DNA of 17,187 nucleotides, from NCBI GenBank assembly GCA_052144935.1, contig JBKQPR010000328.1, positions 1-17,187 on the forward strand, given 5' to 3'. How positions within the stretch are numbered: position 1 is the stretch's first letter; every line of letters starts with the position of its first letter. The notes below the pieces were generated by a model, which saw only the letters and a program-made list of their open reading frames with translations, was not told the DNA's origin and did no database searches. The translations under genes and the position numbers were made by a program. This DNA is from JOPF133 sp052144935 (GTDB lineage Bacteria; Acidobacteriota; Terriglobia; Bryobacterales; Bryobacteraceae). This document shows, piece after piece, positions 7,016 through 13,916 of the stretch.

Positions 7016-8091
7016 TGGACCACTACGAAGAATTGGGCCTCGAACGCACGGCCTCGGTGGTGGAAATCCGCCTGGCCTACCGGCGGCTGATGCAGCTCTT
7101 GCACCCGGACCATTGCGGCGACGCGGCCGGCCGCCGGCTGGCGGAATTGCAGACCAGGCGTCTGAATGCCGTGCTGGCCGTGCTCACCCATCCCGTGGAG
7201 CGGGAGCGGTATGACCGCGAATTGTCCCTGGATCGAGCGGCGCCGGATTTACCCCCTCCACCCCGACTGCAGCTTGCTCATGCGCCGGGGTGGTTATGGC
7301 CTGCGGCGGGCGCGGCGGTGGCGCTGGCACTGATTTCTCTGATGGCCAGTCCAAAACCGGGCGTTCCGGCGATCGAATCTCCACCAGCGGGCCCAAGAGG
7401 CATTTCAAAGGGCGCCCCGGCGCCGGGCCCAAATGGCAACCCAGGGGGCACCCCAAAGGGCCCTCCGAAGGGCACCCCGGTGTCGCAAAAGCCGGCCGGT
7501 TCGGCGACTCCGTCTCAGGCGCGCGCCCTAATCCGCCCGTTGGCAATTCCGCAGACTGCCGAAGCCGCGGACCGGGAAACCGCCGATATTCCAACCATCG
7601 CCCTACCGCCCGCTGCACCGGAAAACCCGACGGAATCGGAAGCGCCCAGCCGCGACAGTACCCGCACTTGGGATCCTCCCGCGCTCGCGGAGCCGGCGTT
7701 CGGCGACCCACCCCGCCCGCCCCCGCAGTCCACTCTGGCGGGCGAGTGGCTCTTCCTCCCGCAACCAAATGCCCGCAGCGACGGCCTTTACCCTCCGGAG
7801 TACATCGAATTGCGGGTGACTGAGGGATCGGGATCGGTGCGCGGCAAATACCGGGCGCGATACCGCATTACAGACCGGGCCATCTCGCCAACGGTGGCGT
7901 TCGAATTCCAGGGCCGGGCCGGCGAAAAGGACGCCCGCCTGCCGTGGATCGGCCCCGGGGGGGCGCGCGGAGAAGTCACCCTGCACCTCCTCACCACCGG
8001 AGCGCTCGAAGTCACCTGGGTGGTCAGCCGGATGGGCAGCGAACTGGGGTTGATCTCGGGGACTGCCACGCTGGTCCGCAGAATGGATTGA
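7012..8091 (+). CDS. Membrane-anchored J-domain protein with collagen-like linker and beta domain
   Basis: 359 aa. The start is the ATG at 7012, overlapping the ligase stop by ATGA; a longer frame to 6781 is only ligase shadow. Residues 2-71 are a J domain (DHYEELGL, then HPD at 31-33, then NAVLAVLTHPVERERYDRE), which would recruit and stimulate a DnaK/Hsp70 partner in the cytosol. Residues 95-112 are a transmembrane helix. Residues 126-155 form a short Gly-X-Y-like, Pro-rich stretch (GAPAPGPNGNPGG), and Pro-rich sequence continues to 240. Residues 242-359 are a beta-rich domain (GEWLFLPQ; YIELRVTEG; SGTATLVRR). The G/F and zinc domains of DnaJ are absent, so it is a class III J protein. Linkage to an O-antigen ligase is unusual and suggests a role in envelope assembly or quality control (inference). 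Confidence 0.82.
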   Translation: MMDHYEELGLERTASVVEIRLAYRRLMQLLHPDHCGDAAGRRLAELQTRRLNAVLAVLTHPVERERYDRELSLDRAAPDLPPPPRLQLAHAPGWLWPAAGAAVALALISLMASPKPGVPAIESPPAGPRGISKGAPAPGPNGNPGGTPKGPPKGTPVSQKPAGSATPSQARALIRPLAIPQTAEAADRETADIPTIALPPAAPENPTESEAPSRDSTRTWDPPALAEPAFGDPPRPPPQSTLAGEWLFLPQPNARSDGLYPPEYIELRVTEGSGSVRGKYRARYRITDRAISPTVAFEFQGRAGEKDARLPWIGPGGARGEVTLHLLTTGALEVTWVVSRMGSELGLISGTATLVRRMD

Positions 8092-8106
8092 AAGCCGGAT
8101 TGGCTT
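8092..8106. terminator. Candidate bidirectional terminator hairpin between convergent genes
   Basis: AAGCC-GGATT-GGCTT forms a 5-bp stem with a 5-nt loop in the 18-bp gap between the J-domain gene and the PHP phosphatase gene. A short T-rich stretch (GCTTTA) follows on the plus strand. It is weak but well placed to end both convergent transcripts. Confidence 0.35.
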
Positions 8107-8109
8107 GCT

Positions 8110-8901
8110 TTACCAGAAGGCGAACCGGGACTTCCCGCGGTTGGCGGGGATCGCCGCGTCGATCGGTTCTCCCTCCAGCACAGCTTGCGGGTTCTCCACC
8201 AGCAGGCGCTGAGCGGTGGGCCGCCCGAAGGAGTGTTCCAGGGCCTGCCAGGCCGTATCGAGAACCGGTGGGCGATGCTTCGTGTCGTGTCCGTCGCTGG
8301 CCAGCAAGTGCACCAGACCGCGCCTCATCAGTTCCTCGGAGTTGGCTTTGGCCGCGCGGCCGAAGCTTCCCGCGAGCGATTGGGCAGTCACCTGCACCAG
8401 GCAGCCCCGCTCCACCCAGGAGGCCAGATCGCCTAAGCGCCCCCGCAGGATCGGATTCCGCTCCGGGTGGGCCAGAATGGGCCGCATTCCGGACTCTATG
8501 AGCCGCTCAAGAATCTCGCCGGTGGTTTTAGGGATCAGAAAGTCCGAAAACTCGACCAGCAGGTAGCCGCGGCGCGCGATCGAGTATCTAGCCGGGAAGT
8601 GCAGGGCGCCGGCGATGTTTTCGGGGGTGAGGTGGAGTTCGCATCCGTAGTGGATGCGCGGGATCCCGCCCGAGGCACGCTGCAACTCCGCGATGCGCTG
8701 CTCCGCTACCAACGGGTCGAATCGGAATTCCTCGTTGGCGTGCGGCGTTGCCACGATGTCGGTGGTTCCCGCGGAGGCCGCCATGCGCAGCATGCTCAGA
8801 GCTTCCTCCTGGTGGCGCGCTCCATCATCCAGCCCGGGCAGGATGTGGCTGTGAATGTCGATCATCCCTGGGTACTGATCGGCAGGTTGGCGGGCAAACA
8901 T
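8110..8901 (-). CDS. PHP-type tyrosine-protein phosphatase, CpsB/YwqE family
   Basis: 263 aa (251 if translation starts at the second Met, 8865, directly before the conserved core; neither start has a good Shine-Dalgarno). Metal-binding PHP motifs are visible: IDIHSHILPGLDDGA (His17, His19), ATPHANE (His54), Glu88 in CELH, LAHPERN (His145) and ASDGHD (Asp203, His205). The signature HSHILPGLDDG and the size match CpsB/CapC/YwqE phosphatases, manganese-dependent enzymes that dephosphorylate the bacterial tyrosine kinases controlling capsule and exopolysaccharide assembly. No BY-kinase gene is in the window. Its position next to the O-antigen ligase operon, although convergent, fits a polysaccharide-related role. 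The TauE gene lies 57 bp upstream on the same strand. Confidence 0.85.
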   Translation of the reverse strand: MFARQPADQYPGMIDIHSHILPGLDDGARHQEEALSMLRMAASAGTTDIVATPHANEEFRFDPLVAEQRIAELQRASGGIPRIHYGCELHLTPENIAGALHFPARYSIARRGYLLVEFSDFLIPKTTGEILERLIESGMRPILAHPERNPILRGRLGDLASWVERGCLVQVTAQSLAGSFGRAAKANSEELMRRGLVHLLASDGHDTKHRPPVLDTAWQALEHSFGRPTAQRLLVENPQAVLEGEPIDAAIPANRGKSRFAFW

Positions 8902-8958
8902 TAGCGGAGGCGCCCGAAAAAGAGCGAAAACGCTGCCGTCGCGCCAGTTTGCCCCGGC

Positions 8959-9732
8959 CTATTTCTTGATGAACAGGGAAAGCGCCATGCCGAAGCCGAT
9001 GGCGATCACGATTCGCCGGACGGTCTTTCCTCCCAGGCGGCGCGCCACACCCGCCCCTCCGTACCCACCGGCAATCGCGCCCACCGCCATCAGGAGCACG
9101 TACGGCCAGTAGACCATCCGGGCCCAAACAAAATAAAGCGCCGCAATGCCGTTCACGCTCCCGCCGAAGACCACCTTCAGGCTGTTCATTTCATGGATGT
9201 CTTTGAGACCCAGGATGCTCAGCGCGGCCAGCATCAGAATGCCGATGCCGGCCCCGAAATATCCGCCGTAGACTCCCACGCCGAGTTGGAACAACATGCC
9301 TCCGATCAGCCACCGGGCGGTTACGCGCGCGCCCGCGCCCCCGGTCTTGAGGCGCCGCTGCACGGGGTCCTGGGCCATCAGCAGGATGGTGGCGAAGAGG
9401 ATCAGGAAGGGCACCAGACGGTCGAAAATCGCCGGCGGAGTGAGGCGCAACAGCAGCGCTCCCGCCAGACCTCCCACCACGCTGGGCACGATCAGGGCCA
9501 GAAAACGCGGTTCGGCTTGGCCCAGCTCGCGCCGGTAACCCCATGCACTACCGACGGTTCCGGGCCAGATCGCCACCGTGCTGGTGGCATTCGCGGCCAC
9601 CGAATTCAACCCCAGCCAGATCAGCGTGGGAAAGGAGACCAGGGTGCCTCCGCCGGCCACCGAATTGATCGCTCCGGCGAGGAACGCGGAGCCGAAGGCT
9701 ACCGCAGCGTGGAAAAGGTCTAGTCCAACCAA
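8959..9732 (-). CDS. TauE/SafE family membrane permease (TSUP)
   Basis: 257 aa with about eight hydrophobic segments. The N-terminus AGAINSVAGGGTLVSFP (residues 19-35) is the family hallmark, and the second half carries the matching inverted copy (LGVGVYGGYFGAGIGILML, about 153-171), as expected for the internal duplication of the TSUP/DUF81 fold. Members export or import sulfite, sulfonates or other small organosulfur anions; the substrate cannot be named here. It starts at a TTG (9732) with only a weak GAAGAA just upstream. It lies 29 bp downstream of the esterase gene and is probably co-transcribed with it and perhaps with the PHP gene. Confidence 0.85.
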   Translation of the reverse strand: MVGLDLFHAAVAFGSAFLAGAINSVAGGGTLVSFPTLIWLGLNSVAANATSTVAIWPGTVGSAWGYRRELGQAEPRFLALIVPSVVGGLAGALLLRLTPPAIFDRLVPFLILFATILLMAQDPVQRRLKTGGAGARVTARWLIGGMLFQLGVGVYGGYFGAGIGILMLAALSILGLKDIHEMNSLKVVFGGSVNGIAALYFVWARMVYWPYVLLMAVGAIAGGYGGAGVARRLGGKTVRRIVIAIGFGMALSLFIKK

Positions 9733-9761
9733 TTCTTCAGCTTACACTGCCGCCGGGAATT

Positions 9762-11618
9762 CTACGGAACGAGAACATGCGGCTCGTGCGGAACATGCGG
9801 CTCCTCGCCTCGACGCCACCACACCGGAAATTCGATGGCCCCGTAGCGGGTCTGGTACCCTCCGGCGGCCGGAGTCACGATGCGCGCCAGCATGTGGACC
9901 ACATGTCCGGGCTCGCAATTCTCACGGATCGACGCCACCGAGTAGGGCATGGAGGCCAACTGATGATCGTAATAATCCCACGAATCGGAGCCGCGCAGCC
10001 CGGTATCGACGCACGCATCGCCCGAGAACACCTCGGCCGGCCGCAAAGCCTCGCCATCCGGCAGCAGGATGACGAAGGTCTCTCCGGGAGCCGCCTGGCC
10101 ATCCCGGTTCCCTTCCCCGAAAACGGTTTCCGCGCGCTCGGTGGCGTGCCGCCAGGCGGTCACCGTGCGCCCGTCGGCGATCTGGAAATCGGTGGACGGA
10201 GCGGCCGGCGGAAACAGCGGCACATCGAAAGCGATCCGATCGCCTGCCGTGGCGGCCACAATCCGCATCACCGCGCGCGCGGGGTCGGCAACCGTAACGG
10301 TTACGGCGAGCGGCGCGGCCTCCCCCGGCGCCAGGCCGAACAAGCGGCTGGAGGCCGGTGCGAATTTCACGCCTGGATTGGCGCTTTCCCATTGCACCAA
10401 TCCGGTGGCCGAACGCGCTGCGCCGGCATTCAGAAATCGCAGTTGCAGCTTGACCGGCTGCCCGGCGGTGGCCCACGCCGCGCCCTCCACCTGCGCTTCG
10501 GAAATGGTAACCGCGGCTTGCTCCGCGATCCCCACTTCGTATGCGTCGCCATTCAGCTCGAAATTCAAGCGGCCCTGCGCATCCGCCCGCAGCACGGCGT
10601 GGCGCGTCTGGCCGTCGCGCAGACGGATATAGGTCACCTGGTGGGAACTCTCCGGCGGGTAGAGCCGCGCGGAAGCCAGGGTCAGCTTCACTTGCGGGAT
10701 GGTGGCGCCAGCCGGCGCCCATTCCCGCACGGCGCAACGGAAGCCCTTCGCGGAAACGTGGTCCAGCACGGTGAAGCCGGGCTGCCGGCGGTTGGACGCC
10801 GCCTCCCACCCCCACACCGTGAAATTCGGGTAGGCATCGGAATGGCTGAAAACCGCGGGCCTAGCCAGCGGCGAGGCAAAGGCGCGCATGTGGAAATCGA
10901 AGGTCTCGGGGATCGCGGCGGTGGCGCGCTGGCGATCGAAATCCACGGTCTCGTGGTTCGAGCGGGCGTAAAGCCAGATGCCATTCAGGCGCCGATGGTA
11001 AAAGCGGGCCGGCTCGCGCGGGTCCGCCACCAGCCGCGTCCGCACGCCATCGTAATTGGCGTATAGCTCGTGCAGCCGGTAATCGACTTCGAAACCCTGC
11101 GGCCCCACGGGCGACTCCGTCATTCCCAGAAAGCTGGAGGCGCTGCCCACCAGGTCGGGACACTTGCCGGCCGTGTACAGAGCCAGAAAACCGCCCAGCG
11201 AGTATCCGGTGACGGCGCGATGATCGCGGTCCGCCACAGTGCGTAGCGTGTGGTCGATGTGATCCACCAGCTCCGGGAAATACAGCGGATAGTTGCCGAA
11301 GGTTTCCACCGGTCCCACGTAGATTACGATCGCGTCGTGGGTGGCCACGTAACCCGAGATCTCTTTCTCGCGCTCCTGGTTGGGCTGCTCGTAGCCGTAC
11401 AGCCAATAAATGACCGGATAGCGCTTCTGTGAGCGGGCGTACGCCGGCGGCAGGAAAACCCGGTAGGAGCGCTGGCCGCCGAGTACCTGGCTCGGGTGCG
11501 TCCGCTCTTCGATGGTAGCGGCCGGAGATGCCGCCTGAGATGCCGCTGGAGATGCCGGCGCCGCTTGAAACCCCCACCCCGCGGCCGCCAGCCAGAGAAA
11601 GCCCACCAAGTAGCGCAC
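9762..11618 (-). CDS. Secreted esterase (esterase D-like alpha/beta hydrolase) with Ig-like C-terminal part
   Basis: 618 aa. The GTG start at 11618 gives a signal peptide (RYLVGFLWLAAAGWGFQAAP), followed by an Ala/Pro/Ser linker to about residue 36. Residues 40-270 are an esterase D-like (putative esterase, PF00756 type) alpha/beta hydrolase: RSYRVFLPPAY, YWLYGYEQ and the nucleophile elbow GYSLGG with Ser140. A His in FSHSDAYPNFTVWGWE could complete the active site. After about residue 290 come beta-rich, Ig-like modules (GQPVKLQLRFLNAG; GEAAPLAVTVTVAD) and a Trp/His-rich end. Related enzymes cleave acyl or feruloyl esters from carbohydrates, but the substrate is not known. It is probably the first gene of a minus-strand unit with the TauE and PHP genes. 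No strong Shine-Dalgarno precedes the start. Confidence 0.8.
   Translation of the reverse strand: MRYLVGFLWLAAAGWGFQAAPASPAASQAASPAATIEERTHPSQVLGGQRSYRVFLPPAYARSQKRYPVIYWLYGYEQPNQEREKEISGYVATHDAIVIYVGPVETFGNYPLYFPELVDHIDHTLRTVADRDHRAVTGYSLGGFLALYTAGKCPDLVGSASSFLGMTESPVGPQGFEVDYRLHELYANYDGVRTRLVADPREPARFYHRRLNGIWLYARSNHETVDFDRQRATAAIPETFDFHMRAFASPLARPAVFSHSDAYPNFTVWGWEAASNRRQPGFTVLDHVSAKGFRCAVREWAPAGATIPQVKLTLASARLYPPESSHQVTYIRLRDGQTRHAVLRADAQGRLNFELNGDAYEVGIAEQAAVTISEAQVEGAAWATAGQPVKLQLRFLNAGAARSATGLVQWESANPGVKFAPASSRLFGLAPGEAAPLAVTVTVADPARAVMRIVAATAGDRIAFDVPLFPPAAPSTDFQIADGRTVTAWRHATERAETVFGEGNRDGQAAPGETFVILLPDGEALRPAEVFSGDACVDTGLRGSDSWDYYDHQLASMPYSVASIRENCEPGHVVHMLARIVTPAAGGYQTRYGAIEFPVWWRRGEEPHVPHEPHVLVP
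9773..9803 (-). repeat. Two direct 13-bp repeats at 18-bp spacing in the esterase 3-prime end
   Basis: GAACATGCGGCTC occurs at 9773-9785 and 9791-9803 (plus-strand reading). It encodes the duplicated PHV/PHE tail (EEPHVPHEPHVLVP), so the protein ends in a His-rich six-residue duplication. Confidence 0.8.
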
Positions 11619-12012
11619 TCTTGACTACGTACCACTTCCGTCCGCCGCCCCGCAACCCGCCGGTGCTTACCCGAAGCGGGGATTTATGGTTTATGGGTGG
11701 CTGTTGGCGAGCGGGGCGCCCCGTGGGCCCGTCTGAGCCGCAAAAATGGCTTGCTTGCTGCATTGCTCTCCAGAGTCGGAGTACATTCCTCACGACAGAC
11801 CACCGTGTCAGCGCTTCTCCAGATCGGCGAGCCCCAACCACGTGGTCAAACGCCTATTCCTTGGCAGCTTCAGCAACCGGCGTTCTACGAAAGGCATACC
11901 CCGAAGCCATACTAAGACGCAATCGGAAAGTTCCACTGGAGACGCCTTCCGGCCCACGTCGATTCAGTGCCAATTGGGTAGTTTTCTGAGTTGCCTTTTG
12001 TTACAGCCTGAA

Positions 12013-12244
12013 CTACAGCGCCAAATCGCCCGGCACGACGGCGACGGAGACTGCGGCGAACCGGAAGCGTGGAGCCAACCCAACCCCACCACGGTTGACC
12101 AGTCTCCTGCGGTGTTGGGTTCCCATCTGCGCCCGCTATGAAATAGTCGGCGGGACTGTTGGCCGGATCGGGAAAATCAAGCCAGTGGAATTCCAGAAGA
12201 AGGTACTCCGTGCCAAGATTCCAGGACCGGACTCCACCAAATTT
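12013..12244 (-). pseudogene. Possible coding remnant without a start codon
   Basis: A minus-strand frame is open from 12244 down to 11912 but has no ATG, GTG or TTG, so start-based gene finders skip it. Its first 60 codons read like protein (GTEYLLLEFHWLDFPDPANS, then GADGNPTPQETGQPWWGWVG). After STLP the sense composition moves to the next frame (FAAVSVAVVPGDLAL, stop at 12013-12015), as if one base had been inserted near 12060. I do not recognise the family. It may be the 3-prime end of a decayed gene, or chance. Confidence 0.3.
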
Positions 12245-12340
12245 TCATGCGCCGGAAAATTCTGAAGTGGGACTCCGGGCCAGGGACTCCCGGCAAGTTT
12301 TCCGGCTGGACTCCCCGGCAGAACTTCCGCATGAGACTCC
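12229..12340. repeat. Cluster of five GGACTCC motifs
   Basis: GGACTCC occurs at 12229, 12270, 12284 and 12308, and AGACTCC at 12334. Most copies are followed by a G/C-rich GGC or GGCC. The spacings are irregular (41, 14, 24, 26 bp), so this is not a simple tandem array. The cluster lies about 100-300 bp upstream of the small ORF and mrr. Confidence 0.7.
12251..12306. repeat. Nested inverted repeat
   Basis: GCCGGAAAA (12251-12259) pairs with TTTTCCGGC (12298-12306), a 9-bp perfect stem. Inside the 38-nt loop a second 5-bp stem CCGGG/CCCGG (12275-12279 and 12289-12293) can form. The element could fold as DNA or RNA. It overlaps the GGACTCC cluster. Confidence 0.6.
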
Positions 12341-12415
12341 GGGGCCGGTGAATCTTCACCATCTAAACCGGGCAAAGGGATTTACTCCTGACCGGCAGAA
12401 TGCGCTACCGTGAAA

Positions 12416-12439
12416 ATGAAGGTTGACATGAAGGTTGAC
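12416..12439 (+). repeat. Perfect 12-bp tandem duplication of a start and ribosome-binding site
   Basis: ATGAAGGTTGAC is repeated exactly (12416-12427, 12428-12439) and is followed by ATG at 12440. Each unit contains GAAGG five bases before the next ATG, so the duplication creates two initiation signals (ATG 12428 and ATG 12440) in the same frame. Confidence 0.9.
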
Positions 12440-12544
12440 ATGCCCAACCAGAAACTCACCATCGAAATCATCACCGCTGCCGTGGATTCCACGATGACAA
12501 GCGCACACGAAGACAAGCGAAGTCAAAGACGGCGGCGGTTCTAG
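12416..12544 (+). pseudogene. 42-codon ORF upstream of mrr, probably a truncated remnant
   Basis: The frame gives MKVDMKVDMPNQKLTIEIIT, then AAVDSTMTSAH and an Arg-rich end. The most likely original start is the ATG at 12440 (MPNQKLT), which has GAAGG five bases upstream. The opening MPNQKLTxEIITAAVD resembles, from memory, a family of small acidobacterial hypothetical proteins that continue GFxxQKxRIDxQIAEL. A GFHDDKRTR sequence does occur in the +1-shifted frame (from about 12484), as expected after loss of one base. It ends 5 bp before the mrr ATG, so translation of the two may be coupled. It could also be a short leader peptide. Confidence 0.4.
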
Positions 12545-12549
12545 CGGCC

Positions 12550-13463
12550 ATGCCAATTCCCGACTACCAATTGCTCATGCTCCCGGTTCTGCGGCTATGC
12601 GCTGACCGAAAGCCACACTCGCTTGCGGAGATGCGAGATCGAATTGCGACCGAGCTGGAACTGTCCGAAGACGACTTGGCAGAACGACAGCCGAGTGGGG
12701 AGAAGGTTTTTGCAAACCGCATACGTTGGGCTGCACAATTTCTGAAACAGGCTGCGGTTCTCAATTCCGTGCGCCGTGGCGTGTATCGGATCGCCGACAG
12801 GGGCTTGGCGCTTCTGAAAGAGAAGCCGTCCGAGGTCACGAAGAAGATGCTTAGCCAGTATCCCGAGTTTATTGAATTCGACAAGAAGGCGCCAGCGCGA
12901 TCGCCAGTGACCACCACGCCGGCAAGCGAGACAAAGGCGACCCCGGAGGAATCGCTGGAGCGGAGCTATCAAGTTCTGCGTGCCGCACTGGCAAGCGAGT
13001 TGTTGGAAACGGTCAAGGACCTTACGCCCGCTGCCTTCGAGAAGATCGTGGTGGACCTTCTCGTTGCGATGGGTTACGGCGGTTCCGTCGAAGACGCCGG
13101 GAAGGTGGTCGGCAAATCCGGCGACGGCGGAATCGACGGCATCATCAAGCAAGACAAGTTGGGCCTCGACTTCCTGTACGTTCAAGCGAAGAGGTGGAAC
13201 GACGTGGTTGGTCGCCCGGAGGTCATGAAGTTCTCAGGGAGTCTGACGAAGAAGCACGCCATCCGAGGCGTCTTTATCACGACCTCGATGTTCACCAAAG
13301 ATGCTCTCGAATACGTTGAGGAGATGCAGAGCGCATCATTCTGATCGACGGGCGGCGGCTTGCGTCCCTGATGATCGACCACAACGTCGGCGTGGCCCCC
13401 GTGGCCCCGGCGAAGACGTACACGCTGAAGCGGCTGGATCAGGATTATTTCGAGAACTTGTAA
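12550..13463 (+). pseudogene. mrr: Mrr-type restriction endonuclease, C-terminus frameshifted
   Basis: Mrr is a type IV-like nuclease that cuts modified (methylated) foreign DNA. Residues 1-90 are the winged-helix Mrr N-terminal domain (MPIPDYQLLMLPVLRL start). Residues 150-258 are the Mrr catalytic PD-(D/E)xK domain: FEKIVVDLL with Glu164, GDGGIDG with Asp196, and VQAKRW with Gln212/Lys214, then GRPEVMKFSG and RGVFITTSMF. After Q260 the frame reads SASF and stops at 13344. The normal family ending (RIILIDGRRLASLMIDHNVG ... LDQDYFENL) continues in the other frame from 13329 to the TAA at 13461-13463. One lost base at 13328-13331 explains this, and CAGAAGCGC reduced to CAGAGCGC would give QKRIILIDG. 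Restored, the protein has 304 aa, about the length I recall for E. coli Mrr. The catalytic residues are intact, so residual activity is possible. Confidence 0.85.
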
Positions 13464-13653
13464 GGCACGGCAACACGCCTGGAAGGAGCAACCTTTGTTA
13501 GCCACGAAGGTTGTCCCGGCAAGATGTGATGCGGCACACCCGATGATACCCGCCCGAAACAAAGCTCCTTGCGAAATGTTATTATGCAGAACTGGTGAAT
13601 GCTTTATGAATTTCTTCGAAAGCAACCGTAGCGATCCAAGCAACACAGGAGTC
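13464..13653. other. Intergenic stretch after mrr with a hairpin
   Basis: No gene is seen. CAACCTT (13489-13495) and AAGGTTG (13507-13513) form a 7-bp stem with an 11-nt loop 26 bp after the restored mrr stop. It may be a terminator, but it has no T-tract. An in-frame ATG at 13604 could extend the next gene upstream. Confidence 0.35.
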
Positions 13654-13910
13654 ATGGCCTACTTGTGCATCACCTGCAAGTGGTGCAAAGCCGACGTGCC
13701 GTTGCATTGCAGGAACTTTCTCCCGAGTTTTGCCTTCAACGTCCGCTGCCCGAACGGTTCAAAGCGCACCACGCCGAATGCGAGCTGGAACTCATCCATT
13801 CCATTTCTGACTTGTATCGCACGGACCTGAAGCCAATCACGAGTTTTGTGCCTCACCCGGCGTTTCCGAGACTACACCGCCTCCAGCCCAGGAGCGGGTC
13901 GTCAGTTTGA
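13654..13910 (+). pseudogene. Small zinc-ribbon-like protein, frameshifted
   Basis: Frame one, from the ATG at 13654 (AGGAG two to three bases upstream), reads MAYLCITCKWCKADVPL and then FLPSFAFNVRCPNG, a CxxC plus CPxG layout like a small zinc ribbon. After about 13760 the protein-like sequence moves to the next frame: AHHAECELELIHSISDLYRT, then DLKPITSFVPHPAF, to the stop at 13908-13910. A single lost base at about 13755-13765 joins the halves into about 85 aa. The second cysteine of the C-terminal pair is not certain. Its stop lies 6 bp from the convergent lipoprotein stop, and this compact spacing supports both ends. The family is not firmly recognised. Confidence 0.45.
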
Positions 13911-13916
13911 GCACGA

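Larger units (their letters stand above)
11619..12415. other. About 800 bp without an intact gene
   Basis: Between the esterase start and the mrr leader I find no intact gene. The stretch contains a possible coding remnant on the minus strand (12013-12244), a 49-codon minus-strand frame with a GTG start (11808-11957; no ribosome site, not recognised), and a cluster of GGACTCC repeats (12229-12340). The esterase promoter should lie in the first 200 bp, but no clear boxes are seen. No tRNA or other RNA gene was recognised. Confidence 0.5.

Noticed and set aside
9777..11066. 429-codon plus-strand frame antisense to the esterase
   Set aside because: It is a shadow of a well-supported gene with signal peptide and GYSLGG motif; its own composition is Arg/Gly/His-biased.
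11808..11957. 49-codon minus-strand ORF with GTG start
   Set aside because: No Shine-Dalgarno and no recognisable family; mentioned only in the intergenic entry.
12070..12123. Inverted AACCCAAC/GTTGGGTT as an integron attC or transposon end
   Set aside because: The arms are only 8-10 bp, and there are no core sites, no integrase or transposase, and no target duplication.
12229..12340. CRISPR array
   Set aside because: The repeats are only 7 bp with irregular spacing of 14-41 bp, there are no 25-40 bp repeats, and no cas genes are in the window.
12136..12375. 79-codon and 61-codon minus-strand ORFs over the GGACTCC repeats
   Set aside because: Their Pro/Gly/Ser-rich peptides simply translate the repeats; there are no ribosome sites and no conserved features.
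13328..13331. Programmed ribosomal frameshift in mrr
   Set aside because: CAG AGC offers no slippery heptamer and no strong downstream hairpin was seen; a lost base is simpler.
13301..13501. Separate 66-codon ORF after mrr
   Set aside because: It is in the wrong frame; the sense sequence of this stretch is the displaced Mrr C-terminus (RIILIDG to DYFENL).
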